64,000 nucleotides of DNA, taken from positions 62,001-126,000 of the forward strand of contig NZ_JNYQ01000003.1 of assembly GCF_000717245.1 (NCBI RefSeq). The letters are read 5' to 3'. This document shows, piece after piece, positions 8,848 to 17,975 of this stretch. Source of the stretch: Kitasatospora papulosa. Lineage in GTDB: Bacteria > Actinomycetota > Actinomycetes > Streptomycetales > Streptomycetaceae. A program made the translations under genes and the position numbers. Under the pieces are notes generated by a model, which had not been told where the DNA came from, searched no databases, and worked only from the letters and a program-made list of their open reading frames with translations. Within the stretch, counting starts at the first letter, position 1. The number at the start of each line of letters is the position of its first letter.

Positions 8848-9123
8848 GTGAAGTGGAGTGAGGCGGAGTACCTCGACTGCCTGCGGTCCGAGCGTCGTGG
8901 CTACGCATGGGTGATGCGACACCATGGAGGGCTGACGCCGTCGCAGGCGCGCGCAGCCGCCCTGGAGCGCTACCCGTACGAGCCGGACGACGCCCCGTTC
9001 CGCGGGCTCGTCTTTCACGACGAGGCCTGGCATTGGGCGATGTCCGTCATTCATGGCGATCGGTACATGGTGGAACTTCCCGGACTGGCCCAGCCGTCGG
9101 TCGAGTACCGGGCCCTGGAATGA
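8848..9123 (+). CDS. small conserved-type hypothetical protein
   Basis: The 91-residue product begins with GTG (VKWSEAEYLDCLRSERRGYAWVM). It is rich in Trp, Tyr and His and has a segment FHDEAWHWAMSVIHGDRYMVELP. Codon use has the expected third-position G/C bias from this GTG on, while the open frame upstream to 8716 is Arg/Gly-rich and looks non-coding, so the shorter form is chosen. No domain is recognised. It follows the kinase gene on the same strand after 141 bases. Confidence 0.55.
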   Translation: MKWSEAEYLDCLRSERRGYAWVMRHHGGLTPSQARAAALERYPYEPDDAPFRGLVFHDEAWHWAMSVIHGDRYMVELPGLAQPSVEYRALE

Positions 9124-9664
9124 ACCTCGCGCCCGGGCGCGGGTTCCGCTTCTCCGGCGGACGCCCCTGATCGAGCCGGTGGTCACCGCCTGGACGGGCC
9201 GGGACCGCTGAGCCCGCACCCCCTCCCCGGGGCGTCCGTGACAGGCGGGAAGACCCGAAGCGCGTGGACGCGCGCCCGGCCCCGGGCGCCTGCGGCACCG
9301 CGGACCCGCGAATCGAAGCTGTCGGCCTCCGCTTGGCGCGCCCGGGCCCCCGGCGCAGGGCCCCGCGATCCGCCTTCCGCCCGGCGCCCCGCGGCCGGAA
9401 GGACGAACTCCCGTCCCCACCTGATTCCGCAAAGACCCTGGCGTTCGCACATCACCTGTGCTCCCCTGATGACACAGAGATGCCTCTTGTGTTTCATTGT
9501 TCCACTGTGCGGAGCGACGGCAGCGGGACTCGAGGAGGGGTTCGAGGCGGTGGGCGGGATCGACCGGCGCTTCGTGCTTCTCCGTCAGCACGCCATGTTC
9601 AGCGGTTCGCGGTTCGCGTCTTCCCGGTTCTCATCGATCAGGAATCACGAAGGAGTTCGGAGCA
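9124..9664. other. intergenic region before lcp, no gene seen
   Basis: Frames in this 541-base stretch on both strands are Arg/Pro-rich and lack a start with a ribosome site. The AT content rises in the last 200 bases, consistent with the lcp promoter and leader. No clear operator was identified. Confidence 0.55.
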
Positions 9665-10888
9665 ATGGACGGATTCAGCAGGCGCAGGATGTTGATGACG
9701 GGCGGTGCTCTGGGGGCCGTCGGGGCGTTAGGGGCGGCTTCGCCGGCCCTCGCCCGGCCTCTGTGGACGTGGTCACCCAGCGCGTCGGTGGCGGGCACGG
9801 GCGTGGGCGTCGATCCGGAGTACGTCTGGGACGAGGAGGCCGACCCGGTACTCGCCGCAGTCATCGACCGCGGGGAGGTGCCCGCGGTCAACGCGCTGCT
9901 GAAACAGTGGACGCGGAACGACCAGGCGCTGCCCGGCGGACTCCCGGGAGACCTGCGGGAGTTCATGGAGCATGCGCGCGGGATGCCGTCCTGGGCGGAC
10001 AAGGCAGCACTCGACCACGGTGCCCAGTTCAGCAAGACCAAGGGGATCTACGTCGGAGCCCTGTACGGCCTCGGCAGTGGACTGATGAGCACCGCCATAC
10101 CCAGGGAGTCGCGCGCCGTCTACTACTCCAAGGGCGGCGCGGACATGAAGGACCGCATCGCCAAGACCGCACGGCTCGGGTACGACATCGGAGACCTGGA
10201 CGCCTATCTGCCGCACGGCTCGATGATCGTGACCGCCGTCAAGACACGGATGGTGCACGCGGCGGTGCGCCACCTGCTGCCGCAGTCCCCGGCCTGGTCG
10301 CAGACCAGCGGCGGCCAGAAGATCCCGATCAGCCAGGCCGACATCATGGTCACCTGGCACAGCCTGGCCACTTTCGTCATGCGCAAGATGAAGCAGTGGG
10401 GCGTCCGGGTCAACACCGCCGACGCGGAGGCGTACCTTCACGTGTGGCAGGTCAGTGCGCACATGCTCGGCGTCAGCGACGAGTACATCCCCGCGACCTG
10501 GGACGCGGCCAACGCGCAGTCGAAGCAGGTCCTCGACCCGATCCTCGCCCACACGCCCGAGGGGGAGGCGCTGACAGAGGTCCTCCTCGGCATCGTGGCC
10601 GAGCTCGACGCCGGCCTCACCCGCCCCCTGATCGGCGCGTTCTCCAGGTACACACTCGGCGGCGAGGTCGGCGACATGATCGGACTGGCCAAGCAGCCGG
10701 TCCTGGAACGGCTGATCGCGACGGCCTGGCCCCTGCTCGTGGCCTTCCGCGAAGGTCTGATACCTCTTCCCGCCGTGCCGGCGGTCCTCTGGACACTCGA
10801 GGAAGCGCTCCGTAAGTTCGTCCTGCTCTTCCTCTCCGAGGGCCGGCGCATCGCCATCGACATCCCGGACGTCAACCGCCCGTCCTGA
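9665..10888 (+). CDS. lcp: latex clearing protein, b-type haem rubber oxygenase
   Basis: The protein has 407 residues with a twin-arginine leader (SRRRMLMTGG, cleavage near ALA|RPLW). The body is the DUF2236/MpaB-like domain of Lcp, which cleaves cis-1,4-polyisoprene outside the cell into aldehyde- and ketone-ended oligoisoprenoids. In its own numbering it has Arg164, Lys167 and Thr168 (RIAKT) and His198 (RMVHAAVRH), the residues described for the Streptomyces K30 enzyme, with His198 as axial haem ligand. ATG 9665 follows GAAGGAG; an in-frame extension to 9497 would bury the Tat motif. The two genes after it are oxiA and oxiB homologues, the arrangement known from rubber-degrading Streptomyces. 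Confidence 0.93.
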   Translation: MDGFSRRRMLMTGGALGAVGALGAASPALARPLWTWSPSASVAGTGVGVDPEYVWDEEADPVLAAVIDRGEVPAVNALLKQWTRNDQALPGGLPGDLREFMEHARGMPSWADKAALDHGAQFSKTKGIYVGALYGLGSGLMSTAIPRESRAVYYSKGGADMKDRIAKTARLGYDIGDLDAYLPHGSMIVTAVKTRMVHAAVRHLLPQSPAWSQTSGGQKIPISQADIMVTWHSLATFVMRKMKQWGVRVNTADAEAYLHVWQVSAHMLGVSDEYIPATWDAANAQSKQVLDPILAHTPEGEALTEVLLGIVAELDAGLTRPLIGAFSRYTLGGEVGDMIGLAKQPVLERLIATAWPLLVAFREGLIPLPAVPAVLWTLEEALRKFVLLFLSEGRRIAIDIPDVNRPS

Positions 10889-10932
10889 ACCGTCCGGACG
10901 TCGGAGGCCGCCGCAGCCGGCCGCCCTCCACC

Positions 10933-10961
10933 GCCAGGGGCGGTTCCGCACCGCCCCTGGC
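10933..10961. terminator. stem-loop between lcp and oxiA
   Basis: A perfect 12-bp stem (10933-10944 with 10950-10961) closes a 5-base loop 44 bases after the lcp stop. No T-run follows. It may terminate or attenuate transcription so that lcp is made in excess of oxiAB, or stabilise the lcp 3' end. Confidence 0.65.
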
Positions 10962-11105
10962 CGTCGCCCGCCCGCCATCCCACCCGGAGCCGAAGCCCAC
11001 ACATGAAGCCCTCGACGCGAACGCACCGCAGCGGGACGACACGCGTCCTCCGCCGAACCCCGGGTCACGTGACTCCGCAGAGGCACGAGCGAAGGAGCGC
11101 AGCCG

Positions 11106-13427
11106 ATGCCCGGCGCTGACCGTCCGGCCCCGCCGTCCTCCGGAAGCCCTGCTCTGGGCAGGCGACGTTTCCTGGGATACGTACTGGCCGCGCCGACCCT
11201 GGTGACGGCCGCCGAACTCGCCCCCGCAGAACCGGCAAGGGCCGAAAGCGCTGCGGCCGACATCCCTTCCGCGGACGTCACGGAGCTGGTCGACCTCAAC
11301 GACGTCATGTCCGCGGCGGCCCTGCCGACCTCCGGTCTGATCACGGTCCAGGTGCACACGGACGAGACGGTGTCCTTCGCGTTGCCGCGGGCCGAGGTGG
11401 GACAGGGCATCACCACCTCCACGGCCATGCTGATCGCCGAGGAGATGGACGTACCTCTAGCCAACGTGCGGGTCACCCTGGCCGACGCGCGGCCGGAACT
11501 CGTCTTCAACCAGCTCACCGGCGGATCCAACACCACCATCGCGACCTACACCCCGGTGCGGGTCGCAGCCGCCGTCGCACGCGGCCGACTGCTCGAAGCC
11601 GCGGCGGTCGCGCTCGACAGCGCCGTCACGGAGCTCACCATCAGAGCGGGGGTGATCACCGGGCGCGCGGGCAGGAGCACCACCGTCGGCGCACTGGCCG
11701 AGAAAGCCGCGGCCCTGCGCACCCAGCGGGTCAGCACCGCACTCAAGCAATCCGATCGTTTCACCGTCATCGGTACGCCGCAGGGCCGCATCGACGCCCT
11801 CGACGCGGTCACCGGGCGCAAGAAGTTCACCATGGACCTCGACGTCCCGGGCGCCGCGCCCACCATGGTGTGCCGCCCGCCGACGATCAACGGACGGGTG
11901 GGGTCAGTGGCCAACGCCGACGAGGTCCGGGCCATGCCGGGCGTCACCGACGTCGTCGCGATCACCACCGGGGTGGCCGTGCGGGCCCGGACCTTCGGGC
12001 AGTGCATCGACGCCGTGCGCGCTCTCCGCGTGTCATGGAAGCCGGGCAGCGCGGAGGGCAAGTCCGACGAGACCGTACGCCGGGAACTGGCGGCCGCCGA
12101 ACTCCCGCTCGGACTGCCGCCACTGACACCGAGCGTGGAAGGCAGATTCACCTTCCACTTCCGCAGCAACAGTGCGCTGGAGACCAACTGCGCCATCGCC
12201 GACGTGCGGTCCGACCGCGCCGAGGTCTGGTCCAGCCTCAAGGCACCGATCGTCGCGAAGGAGGCGATCGCGGCGCGGCTCGGCCTGCCGCTCGGCGCCG
12301 TGACGGTCCATGTCACCGAAGGGGGCGGGTCCTTCGGCCGCAAGCTCTTCTTCGACGCCGCACTGGAAGCGGTCGAGGTTTCCCGGAAGACGGGGAAACC
12401 GGTCAAGCTCATGTGGCATCGCGCAGACGACTCCCGCCAGGGCCGCACCCATCCCATGGCCACGTCCCGCGTCCGTATCGCCCACGTCGGGGACACCGTC
12501 CTGAGCTACAAGCAACGGCACACCAGCGTAGCCACCGACCTCGGCCACGGCTTCGGTGAGATCCTCACCGCCATGGCAGCGAGACTGCCGGTGGCCGACC
12601 TCGGATTCTCGGAGACCTTCTTCCAGCTCTCCCAGTCGATGCCGTACGACTTCGGAGTCAGCAGCCGGCTCCTGAACGAGACCGACAAGGGCTTCAACAC
12701 GGGCAGTATGCGCAACGTCTACTCACCCGATGTCACCTGCGCCCGGGAACTCATGATCGACAAGCTGGCGTCGAAGACGGGAAAGGACCCCTACCGGTTC
12801 CGCCGTGACTCCCTCAAGGACGAGCGGTCCAGGGCCGTGCTGGAGAAGGTCGCCGAGGTCGGGCGCTGGGGCAGGGTGATGCCGGACGGCACGGCGCAGG
12901 GCATCGCCTTCCACTCCGAGTACCACTCGGCCAGCGCGGTCCTGGTGGAGATCGACTGTCGGCCCGGAACCGTCGGCCGCCCCGTCCGCGACGGGGTGAC
13001 GGGGCCACGCGTCACCAAGGTCGTCCTGGCCGTCGACGCCGGTCTCACCGTCAACCCACGCGGGCTCGAGGCTCAGATGATGGGCTGCGCCATGGACGGC
13101 ATCGCCCTGGCGCTGACCTCCAGTCTGCACCTGCGCGACGGGTACTTCCTGGAAGCGAGCTGGGACAACTACTTCTACACCCGGCAGTGGAACACACCGC
13201 CCGAGCTGGACATCGTCATCATGCCTGACACCACGGGGAAGCCCGGCGGAGCGGGAGAGCTGGGCGTCGCCGCCTCGATGGCCGCGGTCGCCTGCGCCTA
13301 CGGCCGGGCGACCGGGACGATGCCGACCACGTTCCCGGTCAACCACGGCACCCTCTCCTTCGAACCCAAACCGACCACCCCGCCGGTCCCCCAGTCACCG
13401 ACCGACGGCCTGGACCACGCCTACTGA
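11106..13427 (+). CDS. oxiA: molybdenum hydroxylase large subunit, oligoisoprenoid aldehyde oxidation
   Basis: The 773-residue protein is of the isoquinoline 1-oxidoreductase/aldehyde dehydrogenase beta-subunit type of the xanthine oxidase family, which binds the molybdopterin cofactor. It has its own twin-arginine leader (LGRRRFLGYVLAAPTLV). Cofactor-binding stretches include GQGITTSTAM, GGGSFGRKLF and, near the end, GGAGELGVAA containing the catalytic Glu. GAAGGAG precedes ATG 11106. The small Fe-S subunit follows after 15 bases and lacks a leader, so the heterodimer probably crosses the membrane by hitchhiking on this subunit. In Streptomyces K30 the homologous pair acts with Lcp in rubber use by oxidising the aldehyde products. 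Confidence 0.88.
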   Translation: MPGADRPAPPSSGSPALGRRRFLGYVLAAPTLVTAAELAPAEPARAESAAADIPSADVTELVDLNDVMSAAALPTSGLITVQVHTDETVSFALPRAEVGQGITTSTAMLIAEEMDVPLANVRVTLADARPELVFNQLTGGSNTTIATYTPVRVAAAVARGRLLEAAAVALDSAVTELTIRAGVITGRAGRSTTVGALAEKAAALRTQRVSTALKQSDRFTVIGTPQGRIDALDAVTGRKKFTMDLDVPGAAPTMVCRPPTINGRVGSVANADEVRAMPGVTDVVAITTGVAVRARTFGQCIDAVRALRVSWKPGSAEGKSDETVRRELAAAELPLGLPPLTPSVEGRFTFHFRSNSALETNCAIADVRSDRAEVWSSLKAPIVAKEAIAARLGLPLGAVTVHVTEGGGSFGRKLFFDAALEAVEVSRKTGKPVKLMWHRADDSRQGRTHPMATSRVRIAHVGDTVLSYKQRHTSVATDLGHGFGEILTAMAARLPVADLGFSETFFQLSQSMPYDFGVSSRLLNETDKGFNTGSMRNVYSPDVTCARELMIDKLASKTGKDPYRFRRDSLKDERSRAVLEKVAEVGRWGRVMPDGTAQGIAFHSEYHSASAVLVEIDCRPGTVGRPVRDGVTGPRVTKVVLAVDAGLTVNPRGLEAQMMGCAMDGIALALTSSLHLRDGYFLEASWDNYFYTRQWNTPPELDIVIMPDTTGKPGGAGELGVAASMAAVACAYGRATGTMPTTFPVNHGTLSFEPKPTTPPVPQSPTDGLDHAY

Positions 13428-13442
13428 CGTAAGGATCCCTCC

Positions 13443-13919
13443 GTGCCCGAGCAGACATTCCGCCTCAACGGCGAACAGGTCACCGTGGACATCGGCGACG
13501 ACGTACGTCTGTTGTGGGTGCTGCGCGACGTCCTGGGTGTCACCGGCCCCAAGTACGGCTGCGGCATCAACGTGTGCAAGGCGTGCACCAGCCACCTCAA
13601 CGGCAGGGCGGTGAATCCGTGCGCGATCCCGGTGGGAGAGCTGACACCGACCGACGAGGTGACGACGATCGAAGGGCTCGCGGACACGGTGTCCGCGGAC
13701 CTGCACCCGATGCAGCAGGCATGGATCGACCAGGATGTCGCCCAGTGCGGCTACTGCCAGCCAGGTCAGATCATGGCGGCGGTCGCGGTCGTGCGCAGGG
13801 CGGCGGAGGAAGGCCGCGAGGTGACCGACGCCGACCTCGACGGCATCCGCAACATCTGTCGCTGCGGCACGTACGTCCGCATTCGTGAAGCCATCCGAGC
13901 CGGCGCCGAGAACATGTGA
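13443..13919 (+). CDS. oxiB: molybdenum hydroxylase 2Fe-2S subunit
   Basis: The 158-residue product has the two-domain layout of small subunits of the xanthine oxidase family. Cys40, 45, 48 and 60 bind the plant-ferredoxin-type cluster; Cys102, 105, 139 and 141 (QCGYCQPGQ, ICRCG) bind the second cluster. It passes electrons from the molybdenum centre of the preceding large subunit. Start is GTG with TAAGGAT 8 bases upstream. No FAD subunit or molybdenum maturation factor is nearby, so the final electron acceptor is unknown. Confidence 0.9.
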   Translation: MPEQTFRLNGEQVTVDIGDDVRLLWVLRDVLGVTGPKYGCGINVCKACTSHLNGRAVNPCAIPVGELTPTDEVTTIEGLADTVSADLHPMQQAWIDQDVAQCGYCQPGQIMAAVAVVRRAAEEGREVTDADLDGIRNICRCGTYVRIREAIRAGAENM

Positions 13920-14037
13920 CGGTGTCGGGGTGCCGTGCCCGGCCGCCCGCTCCGGTGTTCTCACGAACGCGTCTCCCCCGCCGGTGGGGTCCCGATCGTG
14001 ACCGGAAGCCCACGCGGCTTCTCCCTGTGTCCGCCGC

Positions 14038-15375
14038 TCAAGCCCGGCGCAGTGCGGAGCGGCCCGCGAAGCGCGCCGAGTCGCCCAGTTCCTCCTCGAT
14101 CCGGATCAACTGGTTGTACTTCGCCGTTCGGTCGGAGCGGGAGAGCGACCCTGTCTTGATCTGACCGCAGCCCGTCGCCACCGCCAGATCCGCGATGGTG
14201 GTGTCCTCCGTCTCCCCGGAGCGGTGCGACATGACAGCAGTCCAGCCCGCCTCATGGGCCAGGGACACCGCTCCCAGCGCCTCGGTCAGCGTCCCGATCT
14301 GGTTGACCTTGACCAGGACCGCGTTGCCCACGCCCGTGCGGATACCTTCGCGCAAGAGTGTCGCGTCGGTGCAGAACACGTCGTCACCGACGAGCTGGCA
14401 GCGGTCACCGACGCGGGCGGTCAGCTCGCGCCAGCCGTCCAGGTCGTCCTCGGCCATCGGGTCCTCGATGGAGACGACCGGGTAGGCGTCGACAAGGTGG
14501 GCCAGGTAGTCCGCCTGCTCGGAGGGAGTACGGCGCAGCCCCTCGCCCGCGTAGACGTACACCCCGTCCCGGTAGAACTCCGACGAGGCAGGGTCCATGG
14601 CCAGGCCGATGTCCGTGCCGGGGCGGTAGCCGGTCCGCTCGATGGCGGTCATCACGAAGTCGAGCGCCTCCTCGGCCGTACGCAGTGCGGGTGCGAACCC
14701 GCCCTCGTCGCCGACGCCCGTGGAATGGCCGGCGGCCCGCAGGTCACGGCGCAGTGTGTGGAAGACCTCGCTGCCCATGCGGACGGCTTCGGCGAAGGTG
14801 TCCGCACCGACGGGCGCGATCATGAACTCCTGGAAGTCCAGTGGATTGTCGGCGTGGGCGCCGCCGTTGACGATGTTCATCATCGGCAGCGGCAGGAGGT
14901 TCGCCTCTCCACCTCCGAGGTGGCGGTGGAGAGGCAGGCGGTGTGCCGCCGCGGCGGCCTTGGCAGCGGCGAGGGAGACTCCGAGAATCGCGTTCGCCCC
15001 GAGCCGGGACTTCGTCGTGGTGCCGTCGAGGGCGATCAGCGCGGCGTCCAGGCCCGTCTGATCGGCACCGTCCCTGCCCCGGACTGCCGCCGCGATCTCT
15101 CCGTTGACGTGGGCCACCGCACGGTCGACGCCTTGACCGTGCCAGCGCCCGGTGTCACCGTCGCGCAGTTCCACGGCTTCCCGGGCCCCGGTGGAGGCTC
15201 CGGAGGGGACGGCCGCACGCCCCAGGGACCCGTCAGCCAGTACGACGTCGACCTCGACCGTGGGGTTGCCCCGGCTGTCGATGATCCGGCGGGCGGTGAC
15301 GGTCTCGATCGAGCGGTCGACGGTTCCGACTGCGGCTGCGGCTGCGGCTGCGGCTGCGGCTGCGGCTGCGGACAT
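14038..15375 (-). CDS. eno: enolase, paralogue with polyalanine N-terminus
   Basis: The 445-residue protein contains the complete enolase set: SRGNPTVEVDV, PSGASTGAREAVELRD, GGAHADNPLDFQEFMI, VGDEGGFAP, IEDPMAEDD, LVKVNQIGTLTEAL (catalytic Lys) and SHRSGETEDTTIADLAV. It would interconvert 2-phosphoglycerate and phosphoenolpyruvate. It begins Met-Ser followed by 13 Ala, encoded by a hexanucleotide repeat, which normal enolases lack. It does not sit with pyrG or ftsB-type genes as the housekeeping copy often does, and faces a MarR gene across a duplicated operator, so it looks like a conditionally expressed second copy. Confidence 0.9.
   Translation of the reverse strand: MSAAAAAAAAAAAAAVGTVDRSIETVTARRIIDSRGNPTVEVDVVLADGSLGRAAVPSGASTGAREAVELRDGDTGRWHGQGVDRAVAHVNGEIAAAVRGRDGADQTGLDAALIALDGTTTKSRLGANAILGVSLAAAKAAAAAHRLPLHRHLGGGEANLLPLPMMNIVNGGAHADNPLDFQEFMIAPVGADTFAEAVRMGSEVFHTLRRDLRAAGHSTGVGDEGGFAPALRTAEEALDFVMTAIERTGYRPGTDIGLAMDPASSEFYRDGVYVYAGEGLRRTPSEQADYLAHLVDAYPVVSIEDPMAEDDLDGWRELTARVGDRCQLVGDDVFCTDATLLREGIRTGVGNAVLVKVNQIGTLTEALGAVSLAHEAGWTAVMSHRSGETEDTTIADLAVATGCGQIKTGSLSRSDRTAKYNQLIRIEEELGDSARFAGRSALRRA
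15331..15372. repeat. hexanucleotide tandem repeat encoding polyalanine
   Basis: Six perfect TGCGGC units are followed by a seventh TGCGGA, read on the minus strand as alternating GCA/GCC Ala codons right after the enolase start. Copy-number change by slippage would add or remove two Ala without shifting frame. Confidence 0.9.
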
Positions 15376-15452
15376 GGGAGTTCCTTCCCTGGTTCGTGTG
15401 CCGTGACTCCGGCTGCGACAACGCTGGCGCTGAGCCCGACGACGAAAACTCT

Positions 15453-15491
15453 ACAGCAATGCTGATCAGTTTGGCTGTACAGCATTGCTGT
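15453..15491. promoter_or_regulatory. twin MarR-type operators between eno and marR
   Basis: Two boxes with 6+1+6 symmetry lie 26 bases apart centre to centre: ACAGCA-A-TGCTGA at 15453-15465 and ACAGCA-T-TGCTGT at 15479-15491. The outer 11 bases also form an inverted repeat of each other. They fill the region between the enolase start and the MarR start. Binding by the adjacent MarR protein is inferred. Confidence 0.75.
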
Positions 15492-15537
15492 GCAGACCGG
15501 CCGCACAGTCGTGCTGACCACCGGGGTAAAGTGCCCT

Positions 15538-15960
15538 ATGCCCACCTCGGAAGCCGCCGCCCTCGCCGCTGAACTGCGCACAGCGATGGGCAAGCTGACC
15601 CGACGCGTCAGACACGAGGACCGCATCCCGCTGGGCCAGGTGGCCGTGCTCGGCGCACTGGACCGCGACGGCGCAATGACCACCAGCGACCTCGCCGCCG
15701 ATCAGCGCGTGCGCCCCCAGTCGATGGCCCGTGCGGTGGGGCTGCTCATGGAACAGAACCTGATCACACGCCGGGCCCATCCGACGGACGGCCGCAAGTC
15801 ACTGGTCGAACTGACGGACGCCGGCCGGGCGGCCCTCGAAGCGGAGCGTGGCCGCAGGGCAGGCTGGCTCGCGCAGGCCATCGAGGCCGAACTCACCGAT
15901 CAGGAGCGGGCGCTGCTCACGCAGAGCGCCGCCCTGCTGGAGCGGCTCGCCACCCGCTAG
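15538..15960 (+). CDS. MarR family transcriptional regulator
   Basis: The 140-residue protein is one winged-helix domain: a dimerisation helix at the N-terminus, the DNA-reading helices near residues 40-75 (TTSDLAADQRVRPQSMARAVGLL) and a wing with the typical DGRKSLVELTDAG. ATG 15538 follows TAAAGT by five bases, suggesting a leaderless transcript; an in-frame upstream start would overlap the operator. Divergent placement with the enolase gene and the shared palindromes suggest it controls both itself and that enolase. The effector is unknown. Confidence 0.85.
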   Translation: MPTSEAAALAAELRTAMGKLTRRVRHEDRIPLGQVAVLGALDRDGAMTTSDLAADQRVRPQSMARAVGLLMEQNLITRRAHPTDGRKSLVELTDAGRAALEAERGRRAGWLAQAIEAELTDQERALLTQSAALLERLATR

Positions 15961-16407
15961 TGCCGTAACGGGAACGTCGGCGTCCGTCACTCGTCGCTCT
16001 GCCGGAAGGCGCAGACCCCGGGGCCTCGCGCGCGGTGGCACAGCCCGGCCGGTCACGCACGGTCCCGGTGCCCGGGCCTCCCCCGGTGCGACGCGACCGA
16101 GGACGAGCCGATCCCTCCTCACGGGAACCCGGGCCGCGCCGACGATCGCCACGGCCTCCGGAAGAGCGCACTCCTGTCCTTCCCGTCTCGTCCATACGGG
16201 TCGCCTGACTCACCCCTTCGGCACAGTCACACAGCGTTCCGACGACGGGGCGGGGAAGGTGGGCCTGCCGAGGACGCCAGCAGGACCGCGGCGAGTGTGA
16301 CGGCGGGACGAGCAGAGCAGAAGCGAAGGGCAGGTCATTCATGCCGGGACCGAGACGACAGCCGCGCGTTCCCCGGCGCCGGAGTGACCGGGGGGGCGAC
16401 GGACCAG
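15961..16407. other. intergenic region before MFS gene
   Basis: This stretch has no convincing coding frame on either strand; the plus-strand frame joined to the transporter is Arg/Gly-rich until about 16384. It presumably holds the transporter promoter and the end of the MarR transcript. No palindrome of note was found. Confidence 0.5.
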
Positions 16408-17913
16408 ATGGTGCGGACGCTGCTGCGGCGTCGCAAGAAGGTCCTGGCCGCCGAGGATGTGACGGTCACCGATCCGCCCAAGGTGCGCCGCGCCGTGACG
16501 GCAGCGGCCCTCGGCAACACCATGGAATGGTTCGACTTCGGTGTCTACGCCTATCTCGCGGGCACCCTCGGCAAGGTCTTCTTCCCGTCGAGTTCGCCGG
16601 GCGCGCAGGTGGTGTCGACGTTCGCGACGTTCGCCGCCGCCTTCCTCGTGCGCCCGCTCGGAGGGCTGGTCTTCGGTCCGCTGGGTGACCGGGTGGGGCG
16701 CCAGAAGGTGCTCGCGGTCACCATGATCATGATGGCGGCGAGCACGTTCGCGGTCGGTTTCCTCCCTTCCTACGCCACCATCGGCTTCGCCGCCCCCCTG
16801 CTCCTGCTGGTGTGCCGTCTGGTTCAGGGTTTCTCCACCGGCGGCGAGTACGCGGGCGCCACCACGTACATCGCGGAGTACGCGCCGGACAAGCGACGGG
16901 GCTTCCTCGGCAGCTGGCTGGACTTCGGTACCTTCGTGGGCTACTCGCTGGGTTCCGGCCTGGTCACCGTACTGACCGCGACGATCGGCACGGAGGGACT
17001 GACGGACTGGGGGTGGCGCATCCCATTCTTCGTCGCGGGGCCGCTCGGTCTGATCGGTCTCTACATGCGGCTGAAACTGGAGGAGACTCCTGTGTTCCAG
17101 CGCGAGGAGGAGGCGCAGGCCGAAGCCCTGTCCGAGGGCGACCCGGTCGAACAGGCCCGTCAGTCCGGTAAGGGACGGCTGAAGGAGATCTTCACCAAGC
17201 ACTGGCAGGCAGTCCTCATCTGCATGGGTCTGGTACTGCTCTACAACGTCACGAACTACATGGTGACCTCCTACCTGCCGACGTACATGTCCGGGACGCT
17301 CGGCGAACCGGAGACGAGTTCTCAGCTCCTGGTCCTCGGGACCATGCTGCTCGTGGTCCTGACGATCACAGCGGTCGGCAGGTCATCGGACCGGTGGGGC
17401 CGGCGGCCGGTCTTCATGGCCGGGAGCGCGGCGCTCATCGTGTTCGCGATCCCGGCCTTCCTGCTCATCCGGGAAGGCGGCATCCTGCTGCCGGCGATCG
17501 GGTGCGGCATCCTCGGACTGCTCCTGGTCTGCTTCGCGGGGACGTCCGCCTCCACGCTTCCGGCGCTGTTCCCGACACGCATCCGCTACGGCGCTCTGTC
17601 GATCGCCTTCAACATCTCCGTTTCGCTGTTCGGCGGGACCACCCCGCTGTTCGCCTCCGCGCTCGTGGAGGCGACGGGCAACGACATGGTCCCCGCCTAC
17701 TACCTGATGGTCGCCGGTGTCATCGGACTCATCTCGTCCTTCTTCCTGCACGAGACCGCCGGCAAGCCGCTGCGCGGTTCGGGACCCATGGTGGAGACCC
17801 CGGAACAAGCACGTGCGCTCGTGGCACGTAGCAGGACACGAGCGGGGCGGCAGGCACGCGACGTGTGGATCCGGATGCGGCATCCGTGGAGCAGGGACGA
17901 GCACAAGAGCTGA
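16408..17913 (+). CDS. MFS metabolite:H+ symporter (MHS/ProP type)
   Basis: The 501-residue protein has 12 hydrophobic segments with a hydrophilic insert after segment 6 (about residues 235-265). The family motif GNTMEWFDFGVYAYLA opens the first segment and FGPLGDRVGRQKVL is the MFS loop 2-3 signature; FSTGGEYAGATTYIAEYAPDKRRGF is diagnostic of the metabolite:H+ symporter group (proline/betaine, citrate, alpha-ketoglutarate carriers). The substrate cannot be assigned. ATG 16408 is chosen; GTG 16384 is an alternative, and neither has a strong Shine-Dalgarno apart from a G-run. It stands as a single gene. Confidence 0.85.
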   Translation: MVRTLLRRRKKVLAAEDVTVTDPPKVRRAVTAAALGNTMEWFDFGVYAYLAGTLGKVFFPSSSPGAQVVSTFATFAAAFLVRPLGGLVFGPLGDRVGRQKVLAVTMIMMAASTFAVGFLPSYATIGFAAPLLLLVCRLVQGFSTGGEYAGATTYIAEYAPDKRRGFLGSWLDFGTFVGYSLGSGLVTVLTATIGTEGLTDWGWRIPFFVAGPLGLIGLYMRLKLEETPVFQREEEAQAEALSEGDPVEQARQSGKGRLKEIFTKHWQAVLICMGLVLLYNVTNYMVTSYLPTYMSGTLGEPETSSQLLVLGTMLLVVLTITAVGRSSDRWGRRPVFMAGSAALIVFAIPAFLLIREGGILLPAIGCGILGLLLVCFAGTSASTLPALFPTRIRYGALSIAFNISVSLFGGTTPLFASALVEATGNDMVPAYYLMVAGVIGLISSFFLHETAGKPLRGSGPMVETPEQARALVARSRTRAGRQARDVWIRMRHPWSRDEHKS

Positions 17914-17975
17914 CGGCGCTCCGCTCAGGGGGGGGCTGTCGCCGTGACCGGCGCCCCGCTGTCGGAACCTGACCT

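Noticed and set aside
15331..15372. Phase-variable on/off switch at the enolase repeat
   Set aside because: Units are six bases long, so slippage keeps the reading frame and only changes Ala number.
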